Below are positions 1-6,280 of a stretch of DNA of 6,737 bases, one piece after another. The DNA is taken from positions 3,035 to 9,771 of the forward strand of contig JAEMPT010000108.1 of assembly GCA_022759165.1 (NCBI GenBank), written 5' to 3'. This stretch comes from Thermoprotei archaeon (GTDB taxonomy: Archaea; Thermoproteota; Thermoprotei_A; Sulfolobales; Fervidicoccaceae). Below the pieces are notes generated by a model. The model had not been told where the DNA came from. It worked only from the letters and a program-made list of their open reading frames with translations, and ran no database searches. Position 1 is the stretch's first letter; every line of letters starts with the position of its first letter. The translations under genes and the position numbers were made by a program.

Positions 1-324
1 GCATCCTCATCTCGCGGTGAGGATTCCTTTATTCTTCCAGGAAACTTACTATACACGCTTTCAGAGGTTGTTCATTATCTGAAGAGCTTTGGAGTAAACT
101 AGTTACTTTACTTCAACTTTCAAGTTTTCCAAAATATCGGTGTGTTCTTGGGTGTTATTTTCTTTCCTTCTTTTCTCGCCTTATTTATTGCATCCAGAAG
201 GATATTGTGCCTCGGCCTCAACTTGCATTACTTTCAGTATTCTTTCTTCCGCTTCTCTAGTTGGGTAAATCCTGCATTTGAACGAGAGCTTTATCTCGTT
301 TTTCTTTTCCTTCGCTCTCCGCAT
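1..324 (-). pseudogene. tnpB: Decayed IS200/IS605-type tnpB, N-terminal part, frameshifted
   Basis: The minus strand from an ATG at 324 encodes a TnpB-like N-terminus: KLSFKCRIYPTREAEERI, the basic RuvC-nuclease family opening (compare FRLYPTxEQE). The first frame ends at a stop at 181-183. Around 220-235 the homology moves to another frame, which reads LLDAINKARKEGKKITPK, a typical next block of archaeal TnpB. Further on, a third frame gives YSKALQIMNN and then more stops. At least two frameshifts and several stops mean it cannot make a functional nuclease. The remainder, including any RuvC catalytic residues, lies beyond position 1 or is deleted. A weak TATA-like CTTATATATC (about 404-414) lies upstream. 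The family assignment rests on remembered TnpB sequences; the broken state is directly visible. It is a different TnpB lineage from the remnant at 6447-6680. Confidence 0.7.
3..24. repeat. Short inverted repeat (7-bp stem) at window edge
   Basis: ATCCTCA (3-9) and TGAGGAT (18-24) are perfect reverse complements around an 8-nt loop. Read on the minus strand, the stretch resembles a degraded IS200/IS605 subterminal hairpin (…CCGCGAGATGAGG…), in keeping with the tnpB remnant it borders. It could equally be chance, since the stem is short. Confidence 0.4.
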
Positions 325-343
325 ATAAGAGAGCAGAAGATTG

Positions 344-366
344 GCTGACCTCTTCCCTGCTTCAAA
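344..366 (-). mobile_element. Right-end-like motif of an IS200/IS605-type element
   Basis: The minus strand here ends in AAGAGGTCAGC and aligns over 23 nt, 17 identical, with the end motif at 6357-6379, which lies next to a second tnpB remnant. Archaeal IS200/IS605-type elements often finish with a purine-rich GGGGAGGAGGTCAGC-like right end. The motif lies just upstream of the left tnpB start (324), so it more likely belongs to a different, older insertion than to that gene. No hairpin is preserved here. Between 373 and 451 there is only AT-rich sequence, with no gene visible. Confidence 0.4.
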
Positions 367-451
367 GGACAAGATTTTCAGTTATTGATAGAAATAAAGC
401 TGCGATATATAAGAGTCTTTCAGATAACGAAGCACTCTGTTTAGCATCCTA

Positions 452-1354
452 TCATAAAAGGTTCAACATTCTCTGCGAAACTTCTATGAATCGATTCTCC
501 CTTTCAATAGAATTAAAGCTCAGCCCAAGCTTATTCCTCAATTTGGAATCATCTAGCAGCCAGCTTCCCTCAAGAAACCCCGGGCCTTTCCATTCTCCCT
601 CAACTTCGGAGATTTCAGAGCTAGAACCAAATTTCATTGCTATTTTTTTAAGTACATCAACCCATTTTAAATAGAAACTAGAAATGTTGAATATTTCTCC
701 TACGGCTTCATCCTTATAAAAAGCTGTCTCGGTGGCCTCCGCAAGATCTCCGGTGTAAACAATGCTCCCTCCTGCGTTCATAGGAACTTCGATCTTTTCA
801 CCTCGTTTTACTTTCGAAAGTATGTCTCTGTATGTCCTTCCTGGGGCTCTATAATCGCTATAGCTCCACCAAATTCTGAATATAGTTATTGGTAGCGACT
901 TTTGATAGTAATAATAGAAAAGAAGCTTCTCTACATATAATTTAATTAAAGCATGAAGAGGAGCTCTTGACTTTTCCACGAGAAGCGGATGATCTTCGGT
1001 GATAGGTATTCTTATTGGGATGCCGTATATCACACTGCTGCTATAAAATACGAACTTCTTTACTCCTAAGCTGGCAGCCCATTCGCAAAGATTAGCCGAC
1101 CCGATCAGATTTTCACTTATGCTTTTTCCCAAATCTTCGGTGAAGTCCCAGGCAGAATGCACAATGAAGTCTACTTTTCCTATGTCTCTTAGGATATTAG
1201 GGTTGTTGATTGTACCCTTTATCGTCATAAAATTTTCTTGGTAGGAACCTTCGGCAGCAGGGTCCACCACGATCACATCGTAACCTTTGTTAGCAAGGTA
1301 TCTTGAAACTTCTTTCCCTAGGAACCCTAATCCACCCGCTACAAGCACTCTCAT
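452..1354 (-). CDS. NAD-dependent epimerase/dehydratase-like protein (extended SDR)
   Basis: A 300-residue protein with an N-terminal Rossmann fold: MRVLVAGGLGFLG gives the GxxGxxG dinucleotide loop at residues 7-13, and the acidic VVD at the end of beta-2 (Asp31) points to NAD rather than NADP. FYSSSVIYG (about 103-111) is the conserved Ser block of the active site in nucleotide-sugar epimerases. The expected YxxxK reads H-A-L-I-K: His134 stands where the catalytic Tyr should be, and Lys138 is kept. Either the chemistry differs or the protein is a non-classical SDR. Length is normal for the family and the substrate cannot be told. The start was set at the ATG at 1354, which has AGGT 9 nt upstream; a TTG at 1372 in the same frame would add six residues and has GGAGGAGGT 12 nt upstream. 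It lies downstream of the transporter but is separated by a terminator-like T tract, so it probably has its own promoter and no clear link to oxalate metabolism. Confidence 0.85.
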   Translation of the reverse strand: MRVLVAGGLGFLGKEVSRYLANKGYDVIVVDPAAEGSYQENFMTIKGTINNPNILRDIGKVDFIVHSAWDFTEDLGKSISENLIGSANLCEWAASLGVKKFVFYSSSVIYGIPIRIPITEDHPLLVEKSRAPLHALIKLYVEKLLFYYYYQKSLPITIFRIWWSYSDYRAPGRTYRDILSKVKRGEKIEVPMNAGGSIVYTGDLAEATETAFYKDEAVGEIFNISSFYLKWVDVLKKIAMKFGSSSEISEVEGEWKGPGFLEGSWLLDDSKLRNKLGLSFNSIERENRFIEVSQRMLNLL

Positions 1355-1360
1355 GTGAAA

Positions 1361-1396
1361 TCTACCTCTCAATTCCTTACTCTAACCTCCTCCTTG
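1361..1396 (-). promoter_or_regulatory. Leader with two Shine-Dalgarno sites for the SDR gene
   Basis: On the minus strand GGAGGAGGT (1393-1385) precedes an in-frame TTG at 1372 by 12 nt, and GAGAGGT (1370-1364) precedes the ATG at 1354 by 9 nt. The second spacing is normal, so the ATG is preferred. The first site abuts a small hairpin (CCTTG 1392-1396 with CAAGG 1402-1406) that could partly mask it. A weak TATA-like AATTTTAG lies at about 1413-1420. Confidence 0.4.
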
Positions 1397-1470
1397 AAAG
1401 GCAAGGCTTTTTCTAAAATTGTTTCTTCCATCCCACTAAGACAAAAACTTCGAAGAGGTTGAAACTAATT

Positions 1471-1500
1471 TAAAAGAATTAAAAAAAATTTTAATTTTAA
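1471..1500 (-). terminator. T-rich terminator after the MFS gene
   Basis: Immediately downstream of the transporter stop the minus strand is almost only A and T and contains T8 (complement of A8 at 1481-1488), followed by a further T4 run. T-rich tracts without a stable GC hairpin are the usual intrinsic termination signal in archaea. This separates the transporter transcript from the SDR gene. Confidence 0.55.
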
Positions 1501-1506
1501 TTTAAA

Positions 1507-2769
1507 TTATTTCTGAGCGGGCGATGGCGATTCTGTTGAGGCTGGCAATTTCTTCTTCGGCTTCTTGAGTACCCAAGGTGAAACCAATATAGCAGCTATC
1601 AAAGCACCTATCCCAAGGCCCATTATCGAATAGGTATAGCTTCCGAAAGTCACCAATAACCATGCAGTGATATAACCGGATATCAGCCCTCCCCATGATT
1701 TCGCTGTATACGTTATACCATAGTTTGTCGTGGAGTATCTAGGGCCATAGAAGTCTCCAATTACGGTAGGGTTGAAGGCGAAGACGTACCCCGCAAAGAG
1801 CATCGATAGGACGACGAAAGTCGCGAATCCCGTCGGGTTCTTGGCCGTTAAACCTAAAGCTATCATGAATAGTCCTGCCAAGGCGTAGAATATCATTCCA
1901 GTCATCTGCCTGTTCTTAATGAAGTCAGATACCCACCCTCCTATTATCCTGCTGAATCCGTTGGCAAGTGGGTAAGCTACCAAAACGACGTTCAGCACAG
2001 CTGCTGGTATCTTGTTTTCTTTAGCCATCGGCTTTACCTGTGCGCCGAAGAGAAGAGCTATAGCGGCTACTATAGTGAAAGATATGTAGATGACCCACCA
2101 TTGCGGCGTCTTTAGCATTTCATACCATTTCCAGTTGGTTGTGTCCGGACCTTTTTGTTCCTCCTTCTTTTCTCCGGCCTTCTGCTGCTGCTTTGCTACA
2201 AACTCCGGGTACTTGTAAAAGAACGTGAACGGCATAATGAATATCAGCATTAGTATTCCAACATATAGGAATGCAGTCTTAACCCCATTGTTCGTGATCC
2301 ATGCTTGGAATGGCAGATTGAAAATAGCCGTTCCGGCTCCGAAGCCGAAGGTAACTAAGCCGGTCGCAAGTCCACGCCTATCGGGGAACCACTTCACAGC
2401 AGTTGCTGCAGAAATCCCATAAAGCATGCCTACCCCTATAGAGCCTAAAGTATAGTATAAGTATAGCTGTATGGGAGAAGTAATGGTCGAGCAAAGCAGG
2501 AAACCTGCCGCTACAAGCAATCCGCCAAGGATAGCTATGGTCCTAGGCCCAAATTTATCGGCAAAGTAGCCTGAGAACGGTTGTATAAACGTAGCTGCGT
2601 AAGTATATAGCGTGAACGCCATCTGTATAGTAGTCATCGACCATTTTAAGTCAGAATTTAGACCCGAAGCAAACAGCGACCAAGAATATTGGTATATTGA
2701 TATGAACATCATCACAATTATGGCTCCTACAAGAATGACCCACCTTTGCTTCGTTTTTGTCACATCCAA
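1507..2769 (-). CDS. OxlT-family MFS transporter, probable oxalate carrier
   Basis: About 420 residues with 12 predicted membrane helices and a charged central loop (KQQQKAGEKKEEQKG) between helices 6 and 7. Counting from the upstream GTG (2778), the MFS motif GYFADKFGPR is at 70-79 and QYSW in helix 1 at 30-33, matching the QYSW of Oxalobacter OxlT. Helix 8 has NGFSRIIGGWVSD with Arg277, and helix 11 has NYGITYTAKS with Lys360. In OxlT the oxalate-binding charges are Arg272 and Lys355 in the equivalent places, so both are kept at the same +5 offset. Start chosen at TTG 2769 because AGGTG (2780-2776) sits 6 nt upstream; the GTG at 2776-2778 overlaps that site. The gene follows the OOR beta gene after 99 nt, with its own TATA box. 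Role inferred: oxalate entry through the cytoplasmic membrane to feed OOR. Other OxlT-family carriers move other monocarboxylates or dicarboxylates, so the substrate is likely but not proved. Confidence 0.85.
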   Translation of the reverse strand: MDVTKTKQRWVILVGAIIVMMFISIYQYSWSLFASGLNSDLKWSMTTIQMAFTLYTYAATFIQPFSGYFADKFGPRTIAILGGLLVAAGFLLCSTITSPIQLYLYYTLGSIGVGMLYGISAATAVKWFPDRRGLATGLVTFGFGAGTAIFNLPFQAWITNNGVKTAFLYVGILMLIFIMPFTFFYKYPEFVAKQQQKAGEKKEEQKGPDTTNWKWYEMLKTPQWWVIYISFTIVAAIALLFGAQVKPMAKENKIPAAVLNVVLVAYPLANGFSRIIGGWVSDFIKNRQMTGMIFYALAGLFMIALGLTAKNPTGFATFVVLSMLFAGYVFAFNPTVIGDFYGPRYSTTNYGITYTAKSWGGLISGYITAWLLVTFGSYTYSIMGLGIGALIAAILVSPWVLKKPKKKLPASTESPSPAQK

Positions 2770-2775
2770 TTGAAC

Positions 2776-2846
2776 CACCTTTTTTCTTTTTTATTAACAT
2801 TACTTTTCTTTATGAATGAGGGAAAAAATTTTTCCATTTATAAAAA
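2776..2846 (-). promoter_or_regulatory. Putative promoter and RBS of the MFS gene
   Basis: The minus strand has TTTTTATAA (2846-2838), a good archaeal TATA box. It predicts transcription starting near 2815 and a leader of about 40-45 nt ending in AGGTG (2780-2776) ahead of TTG 2769. The TATA box lies in the centre of the long inverted repeat at 2823-2860, so the two signals overlap. Read-through from the OOR operon is also possible. Confidence 0.45.
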
Positions 2847-2860
2847 TGGAAAAATTTTTT
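2823..2860. repeat. Perfect 17-bp inverted repeat between OOR beta and MFS genes
   Basis: AAAAAATTTTTCCATTT (2823-2839) is exactly complementary to AAATGGAAAAATTTTTT (2844-2860), with a 4-nt loop (ATAA). In RNA from the operon it would form an AU-rich 17-bp stem just past the beta stop codon, suitable as a 3' end or a processing/stability element. In DNA it is a palindrome centred on the TATA box of the transporter gene, a position suited to a dimeric repressor. Sequence alone cannot decide between these. Confidence 0.75.
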
Positions 2861-2868
2861 AAACTTTT

Positions 2869-3828
2869 TTAATATGGAACTACTAATCTGCCTAGCTTGG
2901 CTGATTCTTCCCAGAACTTCCATTCCTCTTCGATCATCTTATCGATCTTCTCCATATCCTCATCTTTCAGGTGACTGAATCTGCCCTGTGGTGCCAGATA
3001 TTCCCTCACGTGTTTTCTCGGCTTAGGCTTGTAGTTCAGCTTGAATTGTCCCTCGATGCTTTCCCATAGTACCCACATTCCGGTTTCAACTGCTAGCCTG
3101 GATAGATCAACTGTAGCGCTTGGATCGGTGAACCATCCCTTCGGACAAGGCAATAATACATGTATCAATGTGGGACCTCCAGCATTCAGTGCTCTGTGCA
3201 CTTTGTTCATAAGGTCTAGCGGAGGCCACAGCGTTGCTGTCGCTACATACTTAACTTTCGGATGCGCAGCTGCTACGAGAGCCATGTTTTTCTTTAGCCT
3301 GGTATTACCGATCGGCTTTACTTTGCCTGCTGGAGTGAATGTCGTTGTCGCACCCCATGGAGTAGTGCTTGAAGCTTGGACACCGGTATTCATGTAAGCT
3401 TCGTTGTCGTATATTATGTAAAGTAGCCTCTGATAGTCATAAGAGAGCCCCATAGAGAGCCCTGAGAAGCCTATATCAGCCATAGCACCGTCTCCGCCCA
3501 TGACTACAACGTTGATGTCCTCAAGCTTCCTTTTACCCTTTAGCATCAACGTTCTGAGGGCAGAGGCGACTCCTATGGCGGCGGCACCGCCTCCTCCTAG
3601 CTGAGTATGATGCCATGGGACTGCGTATGGCGATGTCAGGAACTGATGGGCATTAGCGACATACATGCATCCGGTAGGGCCTATGAATATAGTGTTGGGA
3701 CCTGCTGCTTTCGATATTAACCTGTAGCCTATTGCTGGCCCGCAACCTGCGCAAGTCCTTCTTCCGGAAGTGTAGTAGTCTACCGGTGGTATTTCCTTTA
3801 TATTTTTAAACGCGACCTGGCTGCTCAT
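2869..3828 (-). CDS. Oxalate oxidoreductase beta subunit (TPP-binding, [4Fe-4S])
   Basis: A 319-residue 2-oxoacid:ferredoxin oxidoreductase beta chain, normal length. Cys26 and Cys29 (RTCAGCGPA), Cys54 (PTGCMY) and Cys228 (LLPCPKGW) are the four ligands of the cluster next to the cofactor. The thiamine-pyrophosphate/Mg motif is GGDGAMADIGFSG (about 111-123) with Asp113, followed by DNEAYMNTG (141-149) with Asn142. This subunit takes the electrons from the TPP-bound intermediate at the alpha-beta interface and passes them to the ferredoxin domain of the gamma-delta chain. The ATG overlaps the alpha stop codon (ATGA), with GGTGAGG just upstream, so translation is coupled and equimolar synthesis is expected. 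The beta chain alone would fit POR or OOR; the oxalate assignment comes from the alpha chain, the subunit fusion and the neighbouring carrier. Confidence 0.9.
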   Translation of the reverse strand: MSSQVAFKNIKEIPPVDYYTSGRRTCAGCGPAIGYRLISKAAGPNTIFIGPTGCMYVANAHQFLTSPYAVPWHHTQLGGGGAAAIGVASALRTLMLKGKRKLEDINVVVMGGDGAMADIGFSGLSMGLSYDYQRLLYIIYDNEAYMNTGVQASSTTPWGATTTFTPAGKVKPIGNTRLKKNMALVAAAHPKVKYVATATLWPPLDLMNKVHRALNAGGPTLIHVLLPCPKGWFTDPSATVDLSRLAVETGMWVLWESIEGQFKLNYKPKPRKHVREYLAPQGRFSHLKDEDMEKIDKMIEEEWKFWEESAKLGRLVVPY

Positions 3829-5060
3829 ATATCCTCACCCCTTAGTGTTAGCCAATAAGTCTTCTTCTGAGGTTTCTTGTGCGCGGATTCGATGACCTTT
3901 TCAGCGAGTTGTGTGAAGTGCTCCACCGTTGGTTCTCTCCCTCCTAGGAATAGGAAGTCCAGAAGGGTTGGCTTAGTATCAGCCTCATATAGCGATGTTG
4001 CCACTTCGTGGTAAAGTGATCCTGTGCCGAATGGAGAGCCGAAGGAATAACCGAATTCGATAACGCCCGCTGCTTTCACTCCTCCGAGCGCATTTATAAG
4101 TTCTTCGGCAGGGAACGGTCTAACATACCTTAGCCTGACCGTCCCGACCTTGTATCCCTTGCTTCTCAGCCTAGAAGCCACCAGCTCTATGTCTTTCATA
4201 TAGGCACCCATTCCTATCAGTGCGAATTCTGCATCTTCCATGCCTATTGTCTCTAAGAAGGGCGGATATTCTCTTCCCGTGTATTTGGCAAAGTCCTTCC
4301 ATGCTTCAGCTATAACTTGCTTCGACCTCTTCTGTGCTACATCGATCGTTTTTCTTTGTTCAGGTCCTATCAGAGATGGTGCTATATGCTGCGCCTTAGT
4401 CACAGGACCGTCTTGTGGATCAATTCTATAGGGGGGCCTATAAGGAGGCAGGAATTCGGTTGCCTGCTGTTTAGTCACCGGCACTACAGGAGTGGCAACG
4501 TGGGTTATCGCGGCACCATCTAGCGCTATGAAATGAGGCAACAGCACTCTTCTGTCTTCCGCGACCCTATAAGCTACTAGGGTCATATCGGCAGCTTCTT
4601 GAACAGTCTTCGCCCATGATATGAGCCAGCCGAAGTCCCTGAACATCAACGCATCTGACCACTCCATTCCGAAGTTCCCTGGGTCATCCAATGCCCTTGT
4701 ACCGATCGCCGCAACAACTGGAAGCTGGCTGAGAGCTGTCACTATTATTGGTTCCGCGGCGAACGCTAGTCCAACGCCGCTGCTTCCTGCGAATACCCTC
4801 GCTCCTACAGCAGAAGCATGCTTAACTACCTCGAACTGGCTGTGCTCCGAGTCGGCCACAATTATATCAGCTGTGAACTCTCCGTTTGCTATCATTGAGG
4901 CCAAGGAGTTCATTATGCCCGTATATGGCCTGATAGGATAGGCGGCGATCACATCCACATCTGCTACCTTAACTGCTTCGGCTATAGCTCTTGCTCCGTT
5001 CCATACTTTTGCCTTCGGTTTTTCAATTGCTACTGGAGGGATGGGTTTAATTGCGGACAT
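3825..5060 (-). CDS. Oxalate oxidoreductase alpha subunit
   Basis: A 411-residue alpha chain of the 2-oxoacid:ferredoxin oxidoreductase family: a TPP pyrimidine-binding domain (about 15-240), then a transketolase-C-like domain (about 275-375). The substrate loop reads YPIRPYTG (41-48), where pyruvate enzymes have YPITPS-type sequence. Arg44 therefore replaces the Thr that contacts pyruvate, as recalled for Moorella OOR (Arg31). DSEHS (70-74) supplies Glu72, which activates TPP. Arg122 in IGTRALDDPGNFG, with Asp125 and Phe130, matches OOR Arg109 and the switch-loop Asp112 and Phe117 at one constant offset of 13. Predicted reaction: oxalate + 2 oxidised ferredoxin to 2 CO2 + 2 reduced ferredoxin, without CoA, in the cytoplasm. 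Start ATG 5060 follows GAGGTGAT, which overlaps the gamma stop codon. The residue numbers for the Moorella enzyme are from memory. A related enzyme for another small 2-oxoacid, such as glyoxylate, is the main alternative. Confidence 0.87.
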   Translation of the reverse strand: MSAIKPIPPVAIEKPKAKVWNGARAIAEAVKVADVDVIAAYPIRPYTGIMNSLASMIANGEFTADIIVADSEHSQFEVVKHASAVGARVFAGSSGVGLAFAAEPIIVTALSQLPVVAAIGTRALDDPGNFGMEWSDALMFRDFGWLISWAKTVQEAADMTLVAYRVAEDRRVLLPHFIALDGAAITHVATPVVPVTKQQATEFLPPYRPPYRIDPQDGPVTKAQHIAPSLIGPEQRKTIDVAQKRSKQVIAEAWKDFAKYTGREYPPFLETIGMEDAEFALIGMGAYMKDIELVASRLRSKGYKVGTVRLRYVRPFPAEELINALGGVKAAGVIEFGYSFGSPFGTGSLYHEVATSLYEADTKPTLLDFLFLGGREPTVEHFTQLAEKVIESAHKKPQKKTYWLTLRGEDI

Positions 5061-5073
5061 TCATATCACCTCA
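5061..5073 (-). promoter_or_regulatory. RBS of alpha overlapping the gamma-delta stop codon
   Basis: The minus strand reads TGAGGTGATATGA then ATG. The TGA that ends gamma-delta forms the start of the GAGGTGAT Shine-Dalgarno site (5072-5065), 4 nt before the alpha ATG. A ribosome finishing gamma-delta is therefore placed on the alpha start, which suggests coupled translation. It also fixes the alpha start. Confidence 0.75.
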
Positions 5074-6210
5074 GAATCCGTACTCCCTTTGCTCGAATCT
5101 CCTGAGGACTTCTTCGTCCCTCAGGCCTTCGAGGTATTCGATCTCTGGAACCATCTTTATCGCCTTAACGGGACATACCTTTTCACATGTCCCGCATCCT
5201 TTGCAGTAGTCATAGTCAACTTTGATTGGGGCAAAGTCAATAGCACCGTCGGGACAGTAGTAATGACAGAGCTTGCAGTCGGTACATTTGTTCATATCAA
5301 TTATAGGTCTCTGCCATCTCCACGGAGTTGTAAACCCCAGGTTTCTTTTGCCTGGCTGCGGCCCGAACTCTATAAGGCCCGGTGCGAGAACTTCCCAACG
5401 CGGCATAGTTGCGATCCTCGAGGGATATGTTTGAGCTTCTGCTGCTGCCTTTTGGTAGGCATAGTATACTTCTGGGGTCCAGAACTCACCTGTAAACTCT
5501 GGAAGCTCCACTTCCCGCTTTATTTTCTTGAACATCTCTGTCTCCTCCGCGAGGACGTGGACTTCTTTCACGCTGGCTGCTTCGTATCCCTTCCTAACAG
5601 ATTCCTTCTTCTTTTCTTTTCCGAGAACGTCTAGGGCTGTCAATATGGAGTCCAAGTCTATTCTGTCCCACCCTCTGGCAAGGGCGCCTAGCATTGGGTA
5701 AGCTATTGCGGAATCTATTTTTGCTGCACTTATTGTAACGACCTTCCCGAACCAGTCCTGCGCTAAATTATACTTTTTCACTAACCTTACAACATCGTCG
5801 GTAGTTATTGAGGTATTCACGAGTAATATAGCATCCTTCTTAGCTCCATCAAACAGCAAAGCTCTTTGCGCAGTCTTCTGTAGCAATAGGCTAGAACTGA
5901 ACACAGCAATCACTTTGAACAGCTCTCCTACTGGTTCAACTTCTTCATGTAGGAGAACCGGAACTTTTGGCTTTCCAAGGACGGTATAGAACGCCATCGG
6001 TATGTAGTTCCTTTCAGGGCTGTCGTCATACCTCATGTAGTAATATGTTTCAATTCCCTTTATTGAACCGGCTTGAGCAATAGTTTGCGAAAACGACGTA
6101 ATGTCTGCGGTGTGATCTACGCCAAGCCCGTGGGCTATTACCCAATCAAGCTCTTCGTATTCTGGATATCTTTCAACCTTTGGTGTTACCTTCACTAGTT
6201 TTACCGTCAA
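5071..6210 (-). CDS. Oxalate oxidoreductase gamma-delta fusion with two [4Fe-4S] clusters
   Basis: A 379-residue fusion. Residues 1 to about 200 are the gamma domain (GLGVDHTADITSFSQTI, later LLVNTSITTDDVVRLV), which packs against alpha and beta. Residues 300-356 are the delta ferredoxin domain, with Cys309/312/315/319 (CTDCKLCHYYCP) and Cys336/339/342/346 (CKGCGTCEKVCP). These are two complete 4Fe-4S ligand sets that carry electrons from the beta-subunit cluster to external ferredoxin. Many archaeal POR complexes encode gamma and delta separately; a fused chain is a feature of Moorella OOR. At 379 residues it is longer than the roughly 315 I recall for that enzyme, mostly in the 200-300 linker, which includes a Lys/Glu-rich stretch (GKEKKKESVRKG). 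First gene of the operon. TTG 6210 is chosen as start because GAGGTGA (6221-6215) lies 4 nt upstream and a TATA box is properly placed. Confidence 0.88.
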   Translation of the reverse strand: MTVKLVKVTPKVERYPEYEELDWVIAHGLGVDHTADITSFSQTIAQAGSIKGIETYYYMRYDDSPERNYIPMAFYTVLGKPKVPVLLHEEVEPVGELFKVIAVFSSSLLLQKTAQRALLFDGAKKDAILLVNTSITTDDVVRLVKKYNLAQDWFGKVVTISAAKIDSAIAYPMLGALARGWDRIDLDSILTALDVLGKEKKKESVRKGYEAASVKEVHVLAEETEMFKKIKREVELPEFTGEFWTPEVYYAYQKAAAEAQTYPSRIATMPRWEVLAPGLIEFGPQPGKRNLGFTTPWRWQRPIIDMNKCTDCKLCHYYCPDGAIDFAPIKVDYDYCKGCGTCEKVCPVKAIKMVPEIEYLEGLRDEEVLRRFEQREYGF

Positions 6211-6214
6211 ATTT

Positions 6215-6253
6215 TCACCTCGTAGTGTTTTTTTATTGCTCTTAATATATAAG
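6215..6253 (-). promoter_or_regulatory. Promoter and RBS of the OOR operon
   Basis: CTTATATATTAAG on the minus strand (6253-6241) is a strong archaeal TATA box, centred about 37 nt from the TTG start. It predicts transcription beginning near 6220-6225 and a leader of only about 10-15 nt, containing GAGGTGA. A TFB recognition element is not convincing. Next upstream is the AT repeat at 6281-6310, a candidate regulator site. Confidence 0.65.
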
Positions 6254-6280
6254 AACTTCCATCTATGATATGCTTAGATC

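Noticed and set aside
142..348. A 68-codon plus-strand frame rich in Phe and Leu
   Set aside because: It is the complement of the Lys/Glu-rich tnpB remnant, so the hydrophobic composition is an artefact of reading the opposite strand.
1392..1412. A plus-strand intrinsic terminator (CCTTG/CAAGG hairpin followed by T5)
   Set aside because: No gene on the plus strand ends here and the stem is only 5 bp. It is more likely part of the SDR gene leader on the minus strand, or chance.
3041..3397. A 118-codon open frame on the plus strand
   Set aside because: It is antisense to the OOR beta gene, whose family motifs are unambiguous, and the translation shows no domain features.
5041..5634. A 197-codon open frame on the plus strand
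   Set aside because: It lies wholly antisense to the gamma-delta gene. Its Cys-rich stretches mirror the ferredoxin codons, it shows no family resemblance, and it has no proper promoter or RBS.
2869..6210. Pyruvate:ferredoxin oxidoreductase (porA/B/GD) as the operon identity
   Set aside because: The beta and gamma-delta chains would allow it, but the alpha substrate loop has Arg for Thr (YPIRPYTG), a second OOR-type Arg with switch-loop Asp and Phe, fused gamma-delta, and an OxlT-like carrier next door.
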